A stretch of DNA of 64,000 bases. It comes from Burkholderiales bacterium. GTDB taxonomy: Bacteria > Pseudomonadota > Gammaproteobacteria > Burkholderiales > JAEUOS01. Below the pieces are notes generated by a model, which saw only the letters and a list, made by a program, of their open reading frames with translations, did not search any database and was not told where the DNA came from. Positions 41,423 through 49,531 of the stretch are shown here, one piece after another. The DNA is taken from assembly GCA_016790635.1 (NCBI GenBank), contig JAEUOR010000034.1:124001-188000 (forward strand), read 5' to 3'. Position 1 is the stretch's first letter. Each line of letters opens with the position of its first letter. The translations under genes were made by a program, and so were the position numbers.

Positions 41423-43051
41423 TCAGGCCAGCCGCACCCCCGCCGCCTCCCAGCTGGGATACATCTCGCGCAGCTTCATCTTCCAGAACTTGCCGGTCGA
41501 GGTGCGCGGGATCGCCGGCAGCACCACGTAGGCATCGGGCAGCTGCCATTTGGCCAGCCCCGGCGCGAGGTGGGCATTGAGCTCGGCCGGCGTGGCGCTG
41601 CGGCCCTGCCGAAAGACCACGCAGGCCAGCGGCCGCTCGGTCCAGCGCGGGTGCGGCACGGCGATCACCGCGGCCTCGGCAATGGCGGGGTGCGCCATCA
41701 GCGCGTTCTCCAGGTCGACCGAGCTGATCCATTCGCCGCCGGACTTGACGAGGTCCTTGGTACGGTCGGCGATGCGGATGTAGCCGTGCTCATCAATCGA
41801 GGCGACGTCGCCGGTGCGCAGGAAGCCGTCGTCGGTGAACTTCTCCGGATCGGTGGGTACCTCGTGGTATCCGCCGGTGATGTACGGGCCGCGCACCTGG
41901 AGTTCGCCGGTGGTCCGTCCGTCCCAGGGCGCAACCCCGGCGTCGCCCATGATGCGGATGTCCATCACCGGTGTCGGCACCCCGGCGCAGGCGTAGCGCG
42001 CCACGCGCGCCGACGCGTCCAGATGCTGAAGTTCGGGCTTGATGTAGGCCATGCTGGCCATGGGGCTGGTCTCGGTCATGCCCCAGCCCTGCGCGACGGC
42101 GATGCCGAATTCGGCAAACTTGCGGATCGCCGCCTCGGGCATGGCTGCGCCGCCCACCAGGGTGCGCAGGTCCGGATGGAGCTTCCAGCGCCCGTCGTTG
42201 GCCTCCAGCAGCGGAATCATCGACAGCCAGATCGTCGGCACGCCCAGCGAATAGGTCGGCTGCTCGGCATGGAACAGGTCGAGCAGGTCTTCGGCGTGCA
42301 GGTGCGGCCCGGGGAAAATCAGCTTGATGCCCATCATCACCGCCGCATACGGCACGCCCCAGCAATTGGCGTGAAACATGGGCGTCACCGGCAGGACGGA
42401 ATCACGCCCCGAGAAGCCCCAGTGGTCGGGGAGGCTCGCCACCAGCGAGTGCAGGACCGTCGAGCGATGCGAGTACACCACCCCCTTGGGACGCCCGGTG
42501 GTGCCCGAGGTGTAGCACATCGCGATCGGGTCGTCTTCGTCGTGCGCCAGGGGCACGAACCCGGCCGCGCCGCCTGCAATGAAGGCCTCGTAGTCCAGCA
42601 TCGGGCCCGCGACAGGAGCGCCCGCAAAGGGCACCACGATCACCTTCTCGAAGGGAACCTTGTCGCGGAACTGCTCGTAGAGCGGCAGGAGGATGTCATC
42701 GACGATCAGGAAGCGATCGCGCGCGTGATTGGCGATCCAGGCGATCTCGTCGCCCGACAGGCGCAGGTTGAGCGTATGCATGACCCCGCCCGCCGCAGGG
42801 ATGCCGAAATAGGCCTCCAGGTGCCAGTGGTGATTCCAGCACAGGGTGGCCACGCGGTCGCCGCGCTTGAGCCCGGCGCCGACCAGCGCGGCCGCCAGCG
42901 CCAGCGCACGGTCGTGGAACTGCCCGTAGGTGGTGCGCTTGACCGACTTGTCAGGCAATCGCGACACCAGTTCGACACCGCGGTACAAGGTTCCGGCTCG
43001 CGTGAGGAAATTGTGGATCGACAGGGGCACACGCTGCATCGTGGAACGCAC
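41423..43051 (-). CDS. Fatty-acid/carboxylic-acid-CoA ligase (AMP-binding)
   Basis: A 542-residue acyl-adenylate-forming enzyme. The P-loop is CYTSGTTGRPKGVVYSHRS; the A5 motif QGWGMTETSPM, A7 GELQVRGPYITGGY, A8 FLRTGDVASIDEHGYI and the C-terminal catalytic Lys in IPRTSTGKFWKMKLRE are all visible. It activates a medium or long-chain fatty acid or similar acid with ATP and CoA. The GTG at 43051 is favoured: GAGG lies about 7 bases upstream and MRSTMQRVPLSI matches the common N-terminus; an ATG at 43039 is the alternative. Confidence 0.92.
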   Translation of the reverse strand: MRSTMQRVPLSIHNFLTRAGTLYRGVELVSRLPDKSVKRTTYGQFHDRALALAAALVGAGLKRGDRVATLCWNHHWHLEAYFGIPAAGGVMHTLNLRLSGDEIAWIANHARDRFLIVDDILLPLYEQFRDKVPFEKVIVVPFAGAPVAGPMLDYEAFIAGGAAGFVPLAHDEDDPIAMCYTSGTTGRPKGVVYSHRSTVLHSLVASLPDHWGFSGRDSVLPVTPMFHANCWGVPYAAVMMGIKLIFPGPHLHAEDLLDLFHAEQPTYSLGVPTIWLSMIPLLEANDGRWKLHPDLRTLVGGAAMPEAAIRKFAEFGIAVAQGWGMTETSPMASMAYIKPELQHLDASARVARYACAGVPTPVMDIRIMGDAGVAPWDGRTTGELQVRGPYITGGYHEVPTDPEKFTDDGFLRTGDVASIDEHGYIRIADRTKDLVKSGGEWISSVDLENALMAHPAIAEAAVIAVPHPRWTERPLACVVFRQGRSATPAELNAHLAPGLAKWQLPDAYVVLPAIPRTSTGKFWKMKLREMYPSWEAAGVRLA

Positions 43052-43070
43052 GACGGACCTCGCTTTCGGC

Positions 43071-43514
43071 TCAACGGCACAAACGATTGACTTCCGACTG
43101 CAGGCGCGCGACCTTCGACTCGCGCTCGCTGTCGGACATGAACTCACGCTCGCCCTTGTCGTTGCGCGTGAAGACGCGGCGCTGCACCTGCAGGTCGGCC
43201 AGGTCGCTGCGGGCGTTCTTGCACTGCCGCTCGCGCTCGGCCGACTCCTTGGCTGCCTTGGCCTCCTCCTCCTCGCGCTTGACCTGGCGCTGGCGAAACG
43301 CGGTCTCCTGGTCCTTGAGCGAGGGCGCCGCGGCACCGGCCGCGCGGTCGCCCTTGGGAGTCGATTCGCGGATCGGCACTTCCTTGGACTTGCCCGCTGC
43401 CGGGGGCCGTTCGCCGTAGTGCGTGCGGCCCTTTTCGTCGACCCACTTGTAGACCTGCGCGCCAGCCGGCGCGATCGCCACAAGTGTCAGGAGCGCAATG
43501 ACGCCCAGGCGCAT
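43071..43514 (-). CDS. DUF4124-domain exported protein
   Basis: A 147-residue protein with a Sec signal peptide (MRLGVIALLTLVAIAPAGA). The DUF4124 signature follows at once: QVYKWVDEKGRTHYGERPP. The rest is a highly charged helical stretch rich in Lys, Glu, Arg and Ala (SLKDQETAFRQRQVKREEE and onward), likely coiled-coil, ending CR with Cys near the C-terminus. DUF4124 proteins are common in beta- and gammaproteobacteria and lack known function. Start at 43514 is preferred to the ATG at 43550, which has no ribosome-binding site and a poor signal. Confidence 0.88.
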   Translation of the reverse strand: MRLGVIALLTLVAIAPAGAQVYKWVDEKGRTHYGERPPAAGKSKEVPIRESTPKGDRAAGAAAPSLKDQETAFRQRQVKREEEEAKAAKESAERERQCKNARSDLADLQVQRRVFTRNDKGEREFMSDSERESKVARLQSEVNRLCR

Positions 43515-43560
43515 GGCAGCCGACTTCCCCAGTATGGATTCAAGGCACATGGCGGCGTCG

Positions 43561-44232
43561 TCAGCGCAAAAGCGTGTACGGTCCACCTGTCTCCAGTGCC
43601 CGCGCGTAAGCCGGCCGGGCGTGGATGCGCTGGAGGAAGTCCGCGAGCTTCGGGTAGCGCTGGTCGAGCCCGCCGCGCGTCGCTGCAGCCTCGAGCGGAA
43701 AGCTCATCTGGATGTCGGCGGCGCTGAATTCGTCGCCGGCGAACCACGGCGACTTCGCAAGCTCCGCATCCATGAACGCCAATTGCGATTCGATATTGGG
43801 AACGACGAAAGACGACATGACGCGATCCGCGATGCCGCGCGCGATCGGCTTGACGAAAAACGGCATGGGCGCGCTGCGCACGCGGCCGAATACCAGCGCC
43901 ATGAGGAGCGGCGGCATGGCCGAACCTTCGGCGAAATGCAGCCAGTAGGTGAAGCGGCGCGCAGCTTCGGTACCGGGCTTGGGCCTGAGGCGCCCGTCAC
44001 CGTGCGCCTCGAGCACGTACTCGATGATGGCGCCCGACTCGGCGACCGTGACACGGCCGTCGGTCAGCACCGGTGACTTGCCCAGCGGGTGCACCGCCTT
44101 CAGTTCCGGCGGAGCGAGGCTGGTCTTCTTGTCGCGTTCGTAGCGCTTGACCTTGTACTTGAGGCCGAGTTCCTCGAGCAGCCAGAGAATGCGCTGCGAA
44201 CGCGAGTTTTCGAGGTGATGGACGGTGATCAT
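43561..44232 (-). CDS. Glutathione S-transferase-family protein
   Basis: A 223-residue GST. The N-terminal thioredoxin-like domain includes MITVHHLENSRSQRILWLLEE (catalytic Ser or Asn in the SRSQR region), the cis-Pro in KSPVLTDG and the ESGAIIEYVL glutathione-binding motif. The C-terminal helical domain has the N-capping box segment in SAADIQMSFPLEA. It resembles bacterial GSTs labelled GstB/ beta-type. The glutathione-conjugated substrate is unknown. Start at 44232 gives the family N-terminus. Confidence 0.92.
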   Translation of the reverse strand: MITVHHLENSRSQRILWLLEELGLKYKVKRYERDKKTSLAPPELKAVHPLGKSPVLTDGRVTVAESGAIIEYVLEAHGDGRLRPKPGTEAARRFTYWLHFAEGSAMPPLLMALVFGRVRSAPMPFFVKPIARGIADRVMSSFVVPNIESQLAFMDAELAKSPWFAGDEFSAADIQMSFPLEAAATRGGLDQRYPKLADFLQRIHARPAYARALETGGPYTLLR

Positions 44233-44495
44233 CGCGGAACGGCGGCAGGGCAAGTGCCCGCGCCCTGTTGCAGGGCCTGCAATCTTACCGATGAACCGAC
44301 CTGTGCCGGGTCGCCTGGTCCTTTGCTTCGACATGACCTGTCGCAGGCTCGCTTGCGATGACAGTCATTCATAATCGCGGGTTGTGCATCCGCCTGGCGC
44401 GTTCGTGTCGCCCGCTTCGCGTTTCCTGGTCTCCCTCGCGTCCCGGCTGTGATCGCACCAACCCCGATTTCACGCATCCTGTACGGAGTCCTTTC
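44233..44495. other. Intergenic region (263 bases) between GST and Bug gene
   Basis: The longest gene-free stretch of the window. It should carry the divergent promoters for the GST gene (minus) and the Bug-pdxA-Bug unit (plus). The GGAG ribosome-binding site of the Bug gene is near 44485. I see no tRNA, convincing sigma-70 hexamers or clear operator palindrome in it. Confidence 0.5.
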
Positions 44496-45473
44496 ATGCC
44501 TGTCTCGAAACGCCTGATTGCAGCAACCTTCCTTGGCGCGACCCTGGCGGCGCCGCTCGCCCTGGCGCAGACCTACCCCGCCAAACCGGTGCGCATCATG
44601 GTCGGCGCCTCGGCCGGTGGCGGCACCGACATCATCGCGCGCATGCTGGCGGAGAAATTCAATGACGCCTTCAAGGGCAGCTTCGTGGTCGAGAACCGTC
44701 CCGGCGCCTCCAACACCATCGCCGCCGACATGACCGCCAAGGCGCCGCCCGACGGTCACACGCTGCTGGCGGCCACCAACACCGGGCAGGCGATCGCGCC
44801 GCATCTCCTGAAGCTGGCGTTCGACCCGATCCGCGACCTGACGCCCATTGCCCTCATCGTCACTGTCCCCAACGTCCTGGTGGCCAGCAACACGGTGCCG
44901 GCCAAGGATGTCAGGGAGCTGCTCGCTTTGATGCGCGCCAAGCCGGACGAATTCAAGTTTGCCTCCTCCGGGGTGGGCAGCACCCAGCATATCGCCGGCG
45001 AGGCCTTCAAGTTCGCCACCGGGGTCAAGATGATCCACGTGCCCTACAAGGGTTCGAGCCAGGCGCACCTGGACGTCATCGGCGGCCAGGTGCAGGTCAT
45101 GTTCGACACCACCTCGAGCGCGATGGGTCATATCCGGGGCGGCAAGCTGAAACCGCTGGCGCTGACCACCCCGCAGCGTTCGGCCGAACTGCCCAATGTG
45201 CCGACGCTCGCCGAATCCGGCGTCAGCGGCGCGGACATGAGCACCTGGTACGGCTTGTACGTCACCGCCGGCACGCCGCGCGCGGTGGTCGAACGCCTGC
45301 AGGCCGAGACTGCGAAGATCCTCACCCTGCCCGACGTGCAGGCGCGCCTCAAGGGCTTGGGCGGTGAACCAGGCAACATTTCGCCCGAGCAGTTCGGAGC
45401 CTTGAACCGCGCCGAGTTCGACCGCTTCGGCAAGCTGATCCGCGACGCCAGCATCAAGATCGACGCGAACTGA
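44496..45473 (+). CDS. Bug/TctC-family solute-binding protein
   Basis: A 325-residue periplasmic receptor. The signal peptide ends ALAQTYPAKPVRIMVGASAGGGTD, giving the typical mature start. APPDGHTLL, IHVPYKGSSQAHLDV and VPTLAESGVSG are family segments. The ATG at 44496 follows GGAG at 8 bases. The next gene (PdxA-like) begins two bases after its stop, so the ligand may be the substrate of that dehydrogenase, perhaps a sugar acid or aromatic dicarboxylate diol. Confidence 0.93.
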   Translation: MPVSKRLIAATFLGATLAAPLALAQTYPAKPVRIMVGASAGGGTDIIARMLAEKFNDAFKGSFVVENRPGASNTIAADMTAKAPPDGHTLLAATNTGQAIAPHLLKLAFDPIRDLTPIALIVTVPNVLVASNTVPAKDVRELLALMRAKPDEFKFASSGVGSTQHIAGEAFKFATGVKMIHVPYKGSSQAHLDVIGGQVQVMFDTTSSAMGHIRGGKLKPLALTTPQRSAELPNVPTLAESGVSGADMSTWYGLYVTAGTPRAVVERLQAETAKILTLPDVQARLKGLGGEPGNISPEQFGALNRAEFDRFGKLIRDASIKIDAN

Positions 45474-45475
45474 CG

Positions 45476-46420
45476 ATGAAGCCGGTCATTGCGCTTTTCA
45501 CCGGCGATCCAGCCGGCATCGGCCCCGAACTCGCGTCCAAGCTCCTGGCCGACCCGGACACGCACGCCAAGGCGGAGGTCATCCTGATCAGCCACCGCGC
45601 CGGCATGGACGGCATGCCGCCCGTGCCCGTGCACGACTGGCCGGGCCTTGCCGCACCTGCCTTCGAGCGCGGTGTGGTGAGCCAGAGGAACGGCCGCTTC
45701 ATGCTCGATGCCCTGACCGAGGGCGCTCGCCTGGTCAGCGAGCGCCGTGCCGATGCGCTGTGCTTCGCGCCCCTCAACAAGGGCGCGCTGCGAGCCGGCG
45801 GCATGCACCACGAAGACGAGATGCGCTGGTTCGCCGAGTTGCTGCATCACACCGGCCCCTGCGGTGAGTTGAACGTGCTGGAGAACCTGTGGACGTCGCG
45901 CGTCACATCCCATGTGCCGCTCGCCGAAGTCAGCAGCCTCCTCAATGCCGACAAGGTCGCCGAAGCGATCCGCATGATCACCCAGGCGCTGCGATCCTCC
46001 GGCAAGGTAAACCCGCGCATCGCGGTCTGCGGCCTCAACCCGCACAACGGCGACAACGGCAACTACGGCGATGAAGAGGGCCGCATCATCGAACCCGGCG
46101 TGCGACTGGCGGCATCCCAGGGCTTTCCCGCCGATGGCCCCTTCCCGGCCGACACCGCGTTCGTGCGCGCGATCAAGACCGATGGCTCGGGCTACGACGG
46201 GGTTGTCACCATGTATCACGACCAGGGCCAGATCGCGATGAAACTGATGGGCTTCGAGCGCGGCGTGACGGTGCAAGGCGGCCTGCCGATCCCGATCACC
46301 ACACCCGCGCACGGCACCGCCTACGACATCGCCGGCAAGGGCGTGGCCAACCCGCAGGCGATGAAGAATGCCTTCGACCTGGCGGTGCGCATGGGCGCGA
46401 GTCGTCGCATGCAGGCCTGA
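45476..46420 (+). CDS. PdxA-family dehydrogenase (PdxA2/TphB-like)
   Basis: A 314-residue NAD-dependent metal-binding decarboxylating dehydrogenase. GDPAGIGPEL is the family start; the three metal His are in VTSHVPLAEV, TMYHDQGQIAMK and PAHGTAYDIAGKGVA. This is shorter than biosynthetic PdxA (about 330), and no pdxJ or ksgA neighbour is present. Context (Bug genes on both sides) points to a catabolic role: PdxA2 enzymes act on 4-phospho-threonate/erythronate, TphB acts on a terephthalate dihydrodiol. No kinase of the DtnK/OtnK type is present, so the choice is open. Confidence 0.88.
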   Translation: MKPVIALFTGDPAGIGPELASKLLADPDTHAKAEVILISHRAGMDGMPPVPVHDWPGLAAPAFERGVVSQRNGRFMLDALTEGARLVSERRADALCFAPLNKGALRAGGMHHEDEMRWFAELLHHTGPCGELNVLENLWTSRVTSHVPLAEVSSLLNADKVAEAIRMITQALRSSGKVNPRIAVCGLNPHNGDNGNYGDEEGRIIEPGVRLAASQGFPADGPFPADTAFVRAIKTDGSGYDGVVTMYHDQGQIAMKLMGFERGVTVQGGLPIPITTPAHGTAYDIAGKGVANPQAMKNAFDLAVRMGASRRMQA

Positions 46421-46463
46421 ACGTCCAACCCATCGGCAAGATACGCACTCGCGGAGGCTACGA

Positions 46464-47435
46464 ATGAAGCGCAACCTGTCACTCTGGCTGGGCGCTGCGG
46501 CGATCGCGCTACTGCCGCTCACCGCGGCAGCGCAGGCCTGGCCGTCCAAGCCGATTCGCCTGATCGTTCCCTTCCCGCCCGGCGGGCCGACCGACCTGGT
46601 CGGACGCGAGGCTGCCAACATCCTGCGAAGTGCGCTGGGCCAGGCCGTGGTGGTCGAAAACCGCCCGGGCGGCAACGGCACCGTGGGACTCGAGGTGCTG
46701 GCCAAAGCAGCGCCGGACGGCTACACCATCGGACTGACCGCGATCACGCTGTCGATCGCGCCGCACCTGGGCAACGCGCCCTTTGATCCGTTCAAGGACT
46801 TCACGCCGATTTCCAACCTGGTGGCCATGACGCCGGTGGTGGTGGCCAACCTGTCCTTGCCGGTGGCAAACCTGCGCGAACTGGCGGCGCACGCGCAGGC
46901 CAATCCCGGCAGACTCGCTTTCGGTACCCCGGGCGTGGCCACCGTGCCGCACCTGGGCGCCGAACTGTTGCAAAAGGCGGGCAACTTCCAGCTCCTGCAC
47001 GTGCCGTTCAAGGGCGCTGCGCAGCAGATCCAGGACCTGATCGGCGGCTCCACCTTGCTCGACTTCCAGAGTTCTCTGGTGGTGGCCCTGCCGCAGATCC
47101 GTGCCGGCAAGATCAAGGCGCTCGCGGTGCTCACGGCCCGGCGTGCTCCCCAACTGCCCGAGGTGCCGACAGCGGCCGAATCCGGGTTTCCGAACGTGGT
47201 GGTGGCCCCCTGGTTTGGCATCGGCGGACCGGCCGGCCTGCCCGCGGACATGGTCGCACGCATGCACGAGGCGCTCGTGCGCGGCATGCAGGGCAAGGAA
47301 GCGGTGGAGCGCTTCAGCGCCATCGGCGCGGTCATCGGCACGAGCGCCTCGCCCACCGAGTTCAGCGCTTACATCAGGAGCGAGTACACCCGTTGGGGCG
47401 ACGTGATTCGCTCGGCCAACATCAAGGCCGAATGA
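46464..47435 (+). CDS. Bug/TctC-family solute-binding protein
   Basis: A 323-residue periplasmic receptor with a Sec signal peptide ending TAAAQAWPSKPIRLIVPFPPGG. APDGYTIGLTAIT, LHVPFKGAAQQIQDL and EVPTAAESGFPN are family segments. GGAGG lies just before the ATG. It follows the PdxA-like gene by 44 bases and precedes a nitroreductase by 40, so it probably belongs to the same unit. Having two receptors around one enzyme suggests two related ligands, or one recent duplication; similarity between the two is only at family level by eye. Confidence 0.93.
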   Translation: MKRNLSLWLGAAAIALLPLTAAAQAWPSKPIRLIVPFPPGGPTDLVGREAANILRSALGQAVVVENRPGGNGTVGLEVLAKAAPDGYTIGLTAITLSIAPHLGNAPFDPFKDFTPISNLVAMTPVVVANLSLPVANLRELAAHAQANPGRLAFGTPGVATVPHLGAELLQKAGNFQLLHVPFKGAAQQIQDLIGGSTLLDFQSSLVVALPQIRAGKIKALAVLTARRAPQLPEVPTAAESGFPNVVVAPWFGIGGPAGLPADMVARMHEALVRGMQGKEAVERFSAIGAVIGTSASPTEFSAYIRSEYTRWGDVIRSANIKAE

Positions 47436-47474
47436 ACCGCCGGCCACGCAGCGGCGAATCGACCGGAGTGACAC

Positions 47475-48164
47475 ATGGAGTATGACGACGTCGTCCTCGG
47501 CCGCCGCAGCATCCGCGGCTACAAGCCCGACCCGGTGCCGCGCGCGCTGATCGAGGAAATCATCGGCCTGGCGATGCGCTCGCCTTCATCGATGAACACC
47601 CAGCCCTGGAACTTCTATGTGATCACCGGCGAGCCGCTCGACCGCATCCGCGCCGGCAACACCGAGCGCATGGTGGCAGGCGTGCCGCAGTCGCGCGAAT
47701 TCCGCACCGGCAAGGGTTTCGAAGGAAAGCACCGCGACCGCCAGGTCGGCGTGGCCAAGCAACTGTTTTCCGCCATGGGCATCGCGCGTGACGACAAGGA
47801 AGGCCGGCAGGACTGGGTGCTGCGCGGCTTTCGGCAGTTCGACGCGCCGGTGTGCGTGATCATCACCTACGACCGGGTGCTCGACGGCAGCGACGACACG
47901 CCGTTCGACTGCGGCGCCGTGGCCACCGCGCTGGTCAACGCGGCCTGGTCACGCGGCCTGGGCGCAGTCATCAACAGCCAGGGCATCATGCAGTCGCCGG
48001 TGGTGCGCGAGCACGCCGGCATCGCCGCCGACCAGGTGATCATGAAGAGCATCGCGCTGGGCTGGCCGGACTTCGATTTTCCGGCCAACGCGGTCGTCTC
48101 CGAGCGCAAGCCCGTCGCCGAGGCAGCCGTGTTTGTCGGCTTTCCGGCCGATGCACAGCGATAG
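47475..48164 (+). CDS. Nitroreductase-family FMN oxidoreductase
   Basis: A 229-residue NAD(P)H-dependent nitroreductase-fold protein. The FMN-binding RRSIRGYKPDPVP and SPSSMNTQPWNFYVITG motifs are intact, and GLGAVINSQGIMQS with ALGWPDFDFPAN forms the second flavin segment. It might reduce nitro-aromatics, quinones or an enoate-like substrate. It is the last gene of the Bug-pdxA-Bug-nitroreductase run, 40 bases after the second Bug stop. Substrate not evident. Confidence 0.9.
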   Translation: MEYDDVVLGRRSIRGYKPDPVPRALIEEIIGLAMRSPSSMNTQPWNFYVITGEPLDRIRAGNTERMVAGVPQSREFRTGKGFEGKHRDRQVGVAKQLFSAMGIARDDKEGRQDWVLRGFRQFDAPVCVIITYDRVLDGSDDTPFDCGAVATALVNAAWSRGLGAVINSQGIMQSPVVREHAGIAADQVIMKSIALGWPDFDFPANAVVSERKPVAEAAVFVGFPADAQR

Positions 48165-48216
48165 GCCGCCCGCGTCGCTTCAATCGCACGATGTTTCAAG
48201 CCCTGGATGAGACACC

Positions 48217-48633
48217 ATGAACAAGAGCTTTGCCAATCGCATCGCCGCGATGAACGCGATGTACCGCCTCCCCGCGCACGACAGGCCCACCCTGCCGGCC
48301 GACGTGGCCGACCGCCTGGCCAAGTTCAAGGCCACGCTGCTCGACGAGGTGCACGAGATCGACGACATCGCCAGGCTCGCGCGTGACGGCGCCGAGCCGG
48401 TCGAGGTCCTCACCGCCATCGCCGACCTCTTGGGCGACGTGATCGTCTACTGCCGCTCCGAGGCGCTCAAGTACGGCCTGCCCCTGGAAGAGGTGCTGGA
48501 GATCATCATGGACAGCAACCAGAGCAAGCTGGGGGCGGACGGCAATCCGATCTACGACGCCAACGGCAAGTTCCTCAAGGGACCGAACTACTGGAAACCG
48601 GAACCCAGGATCAAGGCGCTGCTTGGCAGGTAA
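48217..48633 (+). CDS. MazG/PRA-PH-like all-alpha NTP pyrophosphohydrolase
   Basis: A 138-residue helical protein. LLDEVHEIDD and ADLLGDVIVYCRSEA supply the acidic residues of the MazG-like (ExxE...D...D) metal site. The end IMDSNQSKLGADGNPIYD, then KGPNYWKPEP is characteristic of a phosphoribosyl-ATP pyrophosphohydrolase-like family of small proteins that are not HisE. It might hydrolyse nucleoside triphosphates or a related pyrophosphate. It is not beside his genes. The start codon choice is straightforward but the ribosome-binding site is weak. Confidence 0.8.
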   Translation: MNKSFANRIAAMNAMYRLPAHDRPTLPADVADRLAKFKATLLDEVHEIDDIARLARDGAEPVEVLTAIADLLGDVIVYCRSEALKYGLPLEEVLEIIMDSNQSKLGADGNPIYDANGKFLKGPNYWKPEPRIKALLGR

Positions 48634-48709
48634 GACACCGCTGTCGCGCTAAAGTACGGTCACTCGGTTAACCGCGAAACGCGGCCCGAACCCAATTTCA
48701 GGAGCCCCC

Positions 48710-49501
48710 ATGCTCGTCGAACGCATCTGGACCGGCAATTCATACCGCAACTTCAACTACCTGATCGCCTGCCCCGAGACCGGCGAGGCGCTGGCCATCG
48801 ACCCGCTGGACCACGAAAAGTGCCTGGCCACCGCGCTCAGGCGTGGCTGGAGCATCACGCAGATACTGAACACCCACGAGCACCACGACCACACCGGCGG
48901 CAACGACGCGGTGGTGGCCAAGACCGGCGCCAAGGTCATCGCGCACCACAAGGCCGGCGGCAAGATCGCCGGCATGGACCGCGGGGTGGCAGCAGGCGAC
49001 GTGATCAAGGTCGGCAAGACGGTCGAGCTGGAATGCATGGACACGCCCGGCCACACCATGTGCCACGTGTGCCTGCGCGCGCATGGCGACCATCCGGCGA
49101 TCTTTTCCGGCGACACGCTTTTCAACGCGGGCGCCGGCAACTGCCACAACGGCGGCAATGTGCAGGACATGTTCGCGACCTTTGCCAGGCAACTGGCGAC
49201 CCTGCCCGACGACACGCGGGTCTACCCGGGGCACGACTACATCGAGAACAACCTCAAGTTCACGCTCTCGCGCGAGCCCGACAACGAGGACGCGCGCGCG
49301 CTACTGCCCAAGGTGGAAAACCACGATCCGGCGACCTCCATCGTCACGACCATCGGCCAGGAACGCAAGTTCAACACCTTTTTCCGGCTCGCGAGCGCCA
49401 CGGTGATCGCCAAACTGCGCGAGGCCTTTCCCGACATCGGCGCCGCGCCGGATGCCAGGACTGTATTCGTCAAGCTGCGCGAACTGCGCAACAAGTGGTA
49501 G
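48710..49501 (+). CDS. gloB: Hydroxyacylglutathione hydrolase (glyoxalase II)
   Basis: A 263-residue glyoxalase II. The metal motif THEHHDHTGG is near residue 56, His and Asp follow in DTPGHTMCHV and FSGDTLFNAGAG, and YPGHDYIENNLKFTLS is the C-terminal metal and glutathione region. The C-terminal helical domain ends RELRNKW. It hydrolyses S-lactoylglutathione. AGGAGC precedes the ATG. The length and full C-terminal domain distinguish it from the YcbL-type gene at 29802-30443. Confidence 0.93.
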   Translation: MLVERIWTGNSYRNFNYLIACPETGEALAIDPLDHEKCLATALRRGWSITQILNTHEHHDHTGGNDAVVAKTGAKVIAHHKAGGKIAGMDRGVAAGDVIKVGKTVELECMDTPGHTMCHVCLRAHGDHPAIFSGDTLFNAGAGNCHNGGNVQDMFATFARQLATLPDDTRVYPGHDYIENNLKFTLSREPDNEDARALLPKVENHDPATSIVTTIGQERKFNTFFRLASATVIAKLREAFPDIGAAPDARTVFVKLRELRNKW

Positions 49502-49509
49502 GCCGCTGG

Positions 49510-49527
49510 CCGCCGGCGCGCCGGCGG
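49510..49527. terminator. 18-bp perfect palindrome between convergent genes
   Basis: CCGCCGGCG and CGCCGGCGG abut, so a folded RNA would lose the central four bases to the loop. It lies between the stops of gloB and the MaoC-type gene. No T-run follows on either side, so termination is only a suggestion. Confidence 0.35.
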
Positions 49528-49531
49528 GCGC

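Noticed and set aside
44233..44495. A tRNA or small RNA gene in the largest intergenic region
   Set aside because: No cloverleaf, CCA end, T-loop or terminator could be fitted by eye.
45476..46420. Assignment as the pyridoxal biosynthesis gene pdxA
   Set aside because: It is shorter than biosynthetic PdxA and lies between binding-protein genes; no pdxJ, surA or ksgA neighbour supports biosynthesis.
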